64,000 bases of DNA from Mycobacteroides chelonae (lineage in GTDB: Bacteria > Actinomycetota > Actinomycetes > Mycobacteriales > Mycobacteriaceae). The number at the start of each line of letters is the position of its first letter. The first letter of the stretch is position 1. Below the pieces are notes generated by a model. The model ran no database searches. It was not told where the DNA came from and was given only the letters and a program-made list of their open reading frames with translations. The stretch spans positions 2,418,001-2,482,000 of the forward strand of contig NZ_CP050145.1 of the NCBI RefSeq assembly GCF_016767715.1. Direction: 5' to 3'. The translations under genes were made by a program, and so were the position numbers. Positions 60,541 through 64,000 of the stretch are shown here, one piece after another.

Positions 60541-61548
60541 ATGCAGCAACCACGGGCAACTTTGGCCGCCAAGCGGGTGCAACGGGCGCGGGTGATGGCA
60601 GCTGCCGTCGCCGTGGCCTCGCTGTCGGGGGCAGGGGCGATAACGCTTGTCGCCGGACCGGCTGATCAGTCGCCGACGTCGGTACGCACGGCGGAAATCA
60701 ATCTGGTGACCACCGATGCGCCGCCGCCACCCGCAACGCCTGCGCCCGGCCAACCGGCACCCAACCCGGAGACTCCGACAACCGTGATGACGCCTCCGGC
60801 GTCACCTCCGCCCGGTACTGCCGCACCCACTCCGGCACCCGGTGCGCCGGCAGATGCCGCGCGCATCAACAATGACCAGGGTGGATTCAGTTATGTTGTG
60901 CCCCAAGGCTGGGCGCAAGCGGACGCGCGCAGGCTGACATACGGTTCGGCGCTGCTGACCAACCCAGCGGCGCCAAACGGCAGCATTCTCCTGGGTCGCC
61001 TCGATCTGAAGCTCTTCGCGGGCGCCGAGCCTGACAACCAGAAGGCCGCACGCAGGCTCGCTTCGGATATGGGTGAGTTCTTCATGCCGTACCCGGGGAA
61101 CCGCGTCAACCAGGAGGATCAGAGCTTCGAAGTGGCGGGCATGCCCGCGGCGTCCTCGTACTACGAGGTGAAGTTCGACGACGCCGCCAAGGAGCCCGGT
61201 CAGATCTGGGCCGCTGCCGTGGGCAAGGGCAAGGATCGTTGGTTCATCGTGTGGCTCGGCACGGCGGCATCTCCGGTGGACAAGGGAGTGGCCAAGGCCC
61301 TCACCGACTCGGTTCGCCCGTGGACCCCGCCCGCTCCTGCCACGCCTCCGGCCGGGCAGCCCGCCGATCCGAACCAGCCGGCACCCGCGCCTGCGGACCC
61401 GAACCAGCCCGCGCCTGTGCCTGCCGATCCCAACCAGCCACCGGCTCCTGCGGCACCGGGTGCACCGGCGCCCGAACCCGCTGCTCCGGGGCAGCCCGTG
61501 CCACCGCCACCTCCAGCGGCGCCAGCAGCACCCGGGGTTCCGGTCTAA
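60541..61548 (+). CDS. apa: Alanine/proline-rich secreted protein Apa (ModD, 45/47-kDa antigen)
   Basis: 335 aa (325 in M. tuberculosis). Signal peptide with basic start and hydrophobic core (VMAAAVAVASLSGAGAITLV). N-terminal Pro/Ala/Thr-rich tract (APPPPATPAPGQPAPNPET) suited to mannosylation, a central globular domain (GGFSYVVPQGWAQADARRLT, GQIWAAAVGKGKDRWFIVWL) and a C-terminal Pro/Ala tail with three PADPNQP repeats. In M. tuberculosis it is a secreted, mannosylated, fibronectin-binding antigen (FAP). The open frame continues 32 codons upstream but the promoter favours ATG 60541. The name modD only reflects position. Confidence 0.95.
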   Translation: MQQPRATLAAKRVQRARVMAAAVAVASLSGAGAITLVAGPADQSPTSVRTAEINLVTTDAPPPPATPAPGQPAPNPETPTTVMTPPASPPPGTAAPTPAPGAPADAARINNDQGGFSYVVPQGWAQADARRLTYGSALLTNPAAPNGSILLGRLDLKLFAGAEPDNQKAARRLASDMGEFFMPYPGNRVNQEDQSFEVAGMPAASSYYEVKFDDAAKEPGQIWAAAVGKGKDRWFIVWLGTAASPVDKGVAKALTDSVRPWTPPAPATPPAGQPADPNQPAPAPADPNQPAPVPADPNQPPAPAAPGAPAPEPAAPGQPVPPPPPAAPAAPGVPV

Positions 61549-61617
61549 CGCTCGGCTAGTTCGGCTCACGCACTGTGCGGTGAGCGCTGACGGTAAGTGT
61601 CGGTGAAGGTCGGATTC

Positions 61618-61648
61618 CATGCGCCCACGCGATCAGCGTGGGCGCATG
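61618..61648. terminator. Bidirectional hairpin terminator between apa and the GlsB-type gene
   Basis: Perfect 13-bp inverted repeat CATGCGCCCACGC-GATCA-GCGTGGGCGCATG between convergent genes. Without a T-tract; U-poor mycobacterial type. Confidence 0.85.
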
Positions 61649-61697
61649 TCACCGATGCACTGTGTTTTCGCCTGAAGATGCCGCCTAAGGGCAGCGA

Positions 61698-61973
61698 CTA
61701 GCTTTTGGTTTTCCCGGCGATGAACTTGTAGACGACCAGCAGAATCACCGCGCCGACCAGTGCTCCCAGGAAGGCGTGATTGATCGGCGGGGTAACCGTG
61801 AACTTGTGAGGGGCGAACACCAGACTTCCCAGCGTCCCGCCGACGTAACCACCGACGATGCCCAGCAACGCTGTCACGATCCAGCCGAAGTTCTCCTTGC
61901 CAGGCACGATCAACCGGGCGATCCAGCCAACGATCAGGCCAAGAATGATCATCCAAATGATGTTCAACACCAT
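61698..61973 (-). CDS. GlsB/YeaQ/YmgE-family small membrane protein (Rv1861-like)
   Basis: 91 aa with three hydrophobic segments: IIWMIILGLIVGWIARLIVP, VTALLGIVGGYVGGTLGSLV and FLGALVGAVILLVVYKFIAG. The Gly-rich helix packing is typical of transglycosylase-associated / stress-induced small proteins. GAAGGAG lies 6 nt before the ATG. Convergent with apa. Confidence 0.9.
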   Translation of the reverse strand: MVLNIIWMIILGLIVGWIARLIVPGKENFGWIVTALLGIVGGYVGGTLGSLVFAPHKFTVTPPINHAFLGALVGAVILLVVYKFIAGKTKS

Positions 61974-62180
61974 GTCTAGCTCCTTCGAGTATGCGTACTG
62001 AGGAAACGAGCGTCGACCCGCTGCTGATGCTAGTGGAACACTTCGCCCGTCGGCGCTCTAACGGCGCGCTGCGGGGAGATGTCGTTCTCACGCTCGGTAG
62101 ATCCGTGCGGTGAGGACGCCGTGACAGCCGGATAACCTCGGCGGAAGAATTCGGGAATCTGACTCGCTCACCATGGCGGG

Positions 62181-64000
62181 GTGACCGAACTCAGCGCGCC
62201 GCCCACCGCGCGCCGTGCCGCCTGCTCGTATTGCGGTGTCGGCTGCGGTGTGGTGGTGCGGGCCGAGAGAAGTTCGGCGGGTCCGGTCACCATCGCAACC
62301 GTCGAGGGCGACACCCTGCACCCAAGCAATCAGGGACGCCTGTGCACCAAGGGCGCCACGCAGGCCCAGCTGATGGCCGCCGAAGGACGCATGACGGCGG
62401 CGCATATCCGTCCCGCGCGCGGGACGGAGCCGGTTCCGGCCCCATTGGCGGCGACAACCGCCGAGGCCGGCAGGCGATTACGCCACATCCTCGACACCCA
62501 TGGACCCGATGCGATTGCCCTGTACGTATCCGGCCAGATGAGCCTGGAGGCGCAGTATCTCGCTAACAAGCTCGCCAAGGGTTATATCCGGACCACGCAG
62601 ATCGAGTCCAACTCGCGGCTCTGCATGGCCAGTGCGGGAACCGGATACAGCCAGTCATTGGGAGCCGACGGGCCGCCCGGGTCGTATTCCGATATCGAGC
62701 AGAGCGATCTGTTCCTCGTCATGGGTGCGAACATGGCCGACTGCCATCCGATTCTGTTCCTGCGCATGGCCGATCGGCTCGGCAGCGGAGCACGGCTGAT
62801 CGTGGTCGATCCGCGCCGCACCGCCACTGCCGAACGCGCTGATCTGTTCATGCAGATCACCCCCGGTACCGACCTGGCCCTGCTCAACGGACTGCTGCAT
62901 CTGCTTGTGGAGAACGGCGATATCGACTCCGGGTTCATCGCCGAGCACACCGAGGGCTGGGCGGGGATGCCGGAGTTCCTCGCCGGTTATCCACCTGTGA
63001 CGGTCGCGGCTATCACGGGCCTGGCCGAGGACGATATCCGCACCGCCGCCCGGTGGATCGGGGAGGCGCGCGAATGGATGACGTTGTGGACCATGGGCCT
63101 CAACCAGAGCACTCATGGCACCTGGAACACCAACGCGATCTGCAATCTGCATCTGGCTACCGGTGCCATCTGCCGCCCCGGCAGCGGACCGTTCTCGCTG
63201 ACCGGCCAGCCAAATGCGATGGGCGGCAGGGAAATGGGTTACATGGGCCCGGGGTTGCCGGGACAGCGCTCGGTGAAATCCCTCGCCGATCGAGAATTCG
63301 TCGAGCGGCACTGGCACCTCGCACCCGGTTCCATCCGCGAGGAGTTCGGCACCGGAACCGTGGATATGTTTACCCAGATGGCCGCCGGCGATATCAAGGC
63401 GTGCTGGATCATCTGCACCAATCCGGTTGCCTCGGTGGCTAACCGGCAGAATGTGATCGACGGACTGCGCCGGGCCGAGCTGGTGATCAGCCAGGATGCC
63501 TTCCTCGCGACGGCCACCAATGAATACGCCGATGTGCTCTTGCCCGCCGCGCTGTGGGCCGAATCAGATGGCGTGTCAGTCAACTCGGAGCGCACGGTAA
63601 CGCTGACCAACCGGGCCGCCGATCCGCCGGGGGATGCGCAGCCCGACTGGCGCCTGATTTGCGATGTCGCCCTCGCGATGGGATTCGGCGACGGTTTCGA
63701 CTACGCGTCAAGCGAGGAGATTTTCGACGAGATCCGCGGATTCTGGAATCCACGGACCGGATACGACATGCGCGGGGCGAGCTACGCGCGACTGCGTCAA
63801 GGACCCGTGCAATGGCCTTGTCCACCCGAAGATTCGGGGGAGCGGAATCCCATTCGCTATCTCAACGACGGAGTCAGCCAAGGCCTGCATATCGGCGAGG
63901 ACGGCACCATTCCGCGGCTGGCGTTCCCCACCCCGTCGCGGCGGGCGGTGTTCCACGCCCGTGCCCACCGCGACCCCGCGGAAACCCCCGGTGACGGGTA
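62181..64000 (+). CDS. Molybdopterin oxidoreductase, assimilatory nitrate reductase type (NarB/NasA-like), 3' end beyond window
   Basis: The frame is open from GTG 62181 to the window end (606 codons). The N-terminal [4Fe-4S] motif is C-x2-C-x3-C (SYCGVGCGV, C15 C18 C22 region) with a fourth Cys in NQGRLCTKGATQAQL. SNSRLCMASAGTGYSQSLGA includes the likely Mo-ligand Cys region. Further MGD-binding blocks are DLFLVMGANMADCHPILFLR, RLIVVDPRRTATAERADLFM, WTMGLNQSTHGTWNTNAICN, GQPNAMGGREMGYMGPGLPG and DVLLPAALWAESDGVSVNSE. This fits cytoplasmic nitrate reductases that feed nitrite to NirBD. No signal peptide. Formate dehydrogenase is less likely because of the NAMGGREMG block. The modABC genes nearby supply molybdate (inference). 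Confidence 0.85.
   Translation, partial: MTELSAPPTARRAACSYCGVGCGVVVRAERSSAGPVTIATVEGDTLHPSNQGRLCTKGATQAQLMAAEGRMTAAHIRPARGTEPVPAPLAATTAEAGRRLRHILDTHGPDAIALYVSGQMSLEAQYLANKLAKGYIRTTQIESNSRLCMASAGTGYSQSLGADGPPGSYSDIEQSDLFLVMGANMADCHPILFLRMADRLGSGARLIVVDPRRTATAERADLFMQITPGTDLALLNGLLHLLVENGDIDSGFIAEHTEGWAGMPEFLAGYPPVTVAAITGLAEDDIRTAARWIGEAREWMTLWTMGLNQSTHGTWNTNAICNLHLATGAICRPGSGPFSLTGQPNAMGGREMGYMGPGLPGQRSVKSLADREFVERHWHLAPGSIREEFGTGTVDMFTQMAAGDIKACWIICTNPVASVANRQNVIDGLRRAELVISQDAFLATATNEYADVLLPAALWAESDGVSVNSERTVTLTNRAADPPGDAQPDWRLICDVALAMGFGDGFDYASSEEIFDEIRGFWNPRTGYDMRGASYARLRQGPVQWPCPPEDSGERNPIRYLNDGVSQGLHIGEDGTIPRLAFPTPSRRAVFHARAHRDPAETPGDG

Overview
The window is a GC-rich actinobacterial chromosome segment, almost certainly from a mycobacterium. 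Gene content and order from about 21.4 kb to 62 kb follow the Mycobacterium tuberculosis block secA2 (Rv1821) to Rv1861. The PE/PPE and toxin-antitoxin genes of that block are absent. A streptomycin-kinase-like gene lies just upstream, which points to a rapid grower of the M. abscessus/chelonae (Mycobacteroides) type. The species call is inference. No insertion sequence, prophage, CRISPR array or rRNA was seen. There is one tRNA (Pro, GGG).

Left part (1-21 kb, mostly outside the Rv18xx block): the 5' end of a DUF222/HNH protein; tRNA-Pro and a two-way terminator; an NAD-dependent epimerase; a nitrogen-assimilation group (amt-glnB divergent from a type III glutamine synthetase); a membrane adenylyl-cyclase-like protein with degenerate catalytic residues, translationally coupled to an MscS channel with a cyclic-nucleotide domain; a hypothetical gene coupled to an APH(3'')-like kinase; an ArsR regulator and SRPBCC protein behind a promoter with a perfect palindrome; a VOC protein and a KstD-like flavoprotein; then a TetR regulator between two ABC1/UbiB-type kinases, followed by an SRPBCC protein and an acyl-CoA dehydrogenase. 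All three promoters of this last group carry an ACATAC/GTATGT motif.

Core syntenic part (21-45 kb): secA2, pgsA2, a DUF881/SBP/DUF881 membrane cluster, gcvH, garA, ftsR, a DUF151 nuclease-like gene, mcdR, a tandem glycine riboswitch and gcvP, a 21-bp-stem terminator, a VWA membrane protein, glcB, two CNNM/CorC-type proteins, guaB1, gnd1, a BlaR-like M56 peptidase and blaI. Envelope growth, one-carbon/glycine metabolism, glutamate-node control (GarA) and glyoxylate use (GlcB) are packed together.

Right part (44-64 kb): an iron-regulated gene and an apparent MrsI-type sRNA, each behind an IdeR box with the same box-to-promoter geometry; a thioesterase; a C6-run hairpin region; an array of four PknH-sensor-like lipoproteins inserted before the urease operon ureABCFGD; ndh; a DinB/TIGR03086 protein; an LLM flavin oxidoreductase; an SDR; the molybdate transporter modABC; the Ala/Pro-rich secreted antigen apa; a GlsB-type membrane protein; and the start of a molybdopterin nitrate-reductase-type enzyme that runs off the end. 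Many starts look leaderless: a TANNNT -10 box 6-7 nt before the start codon.
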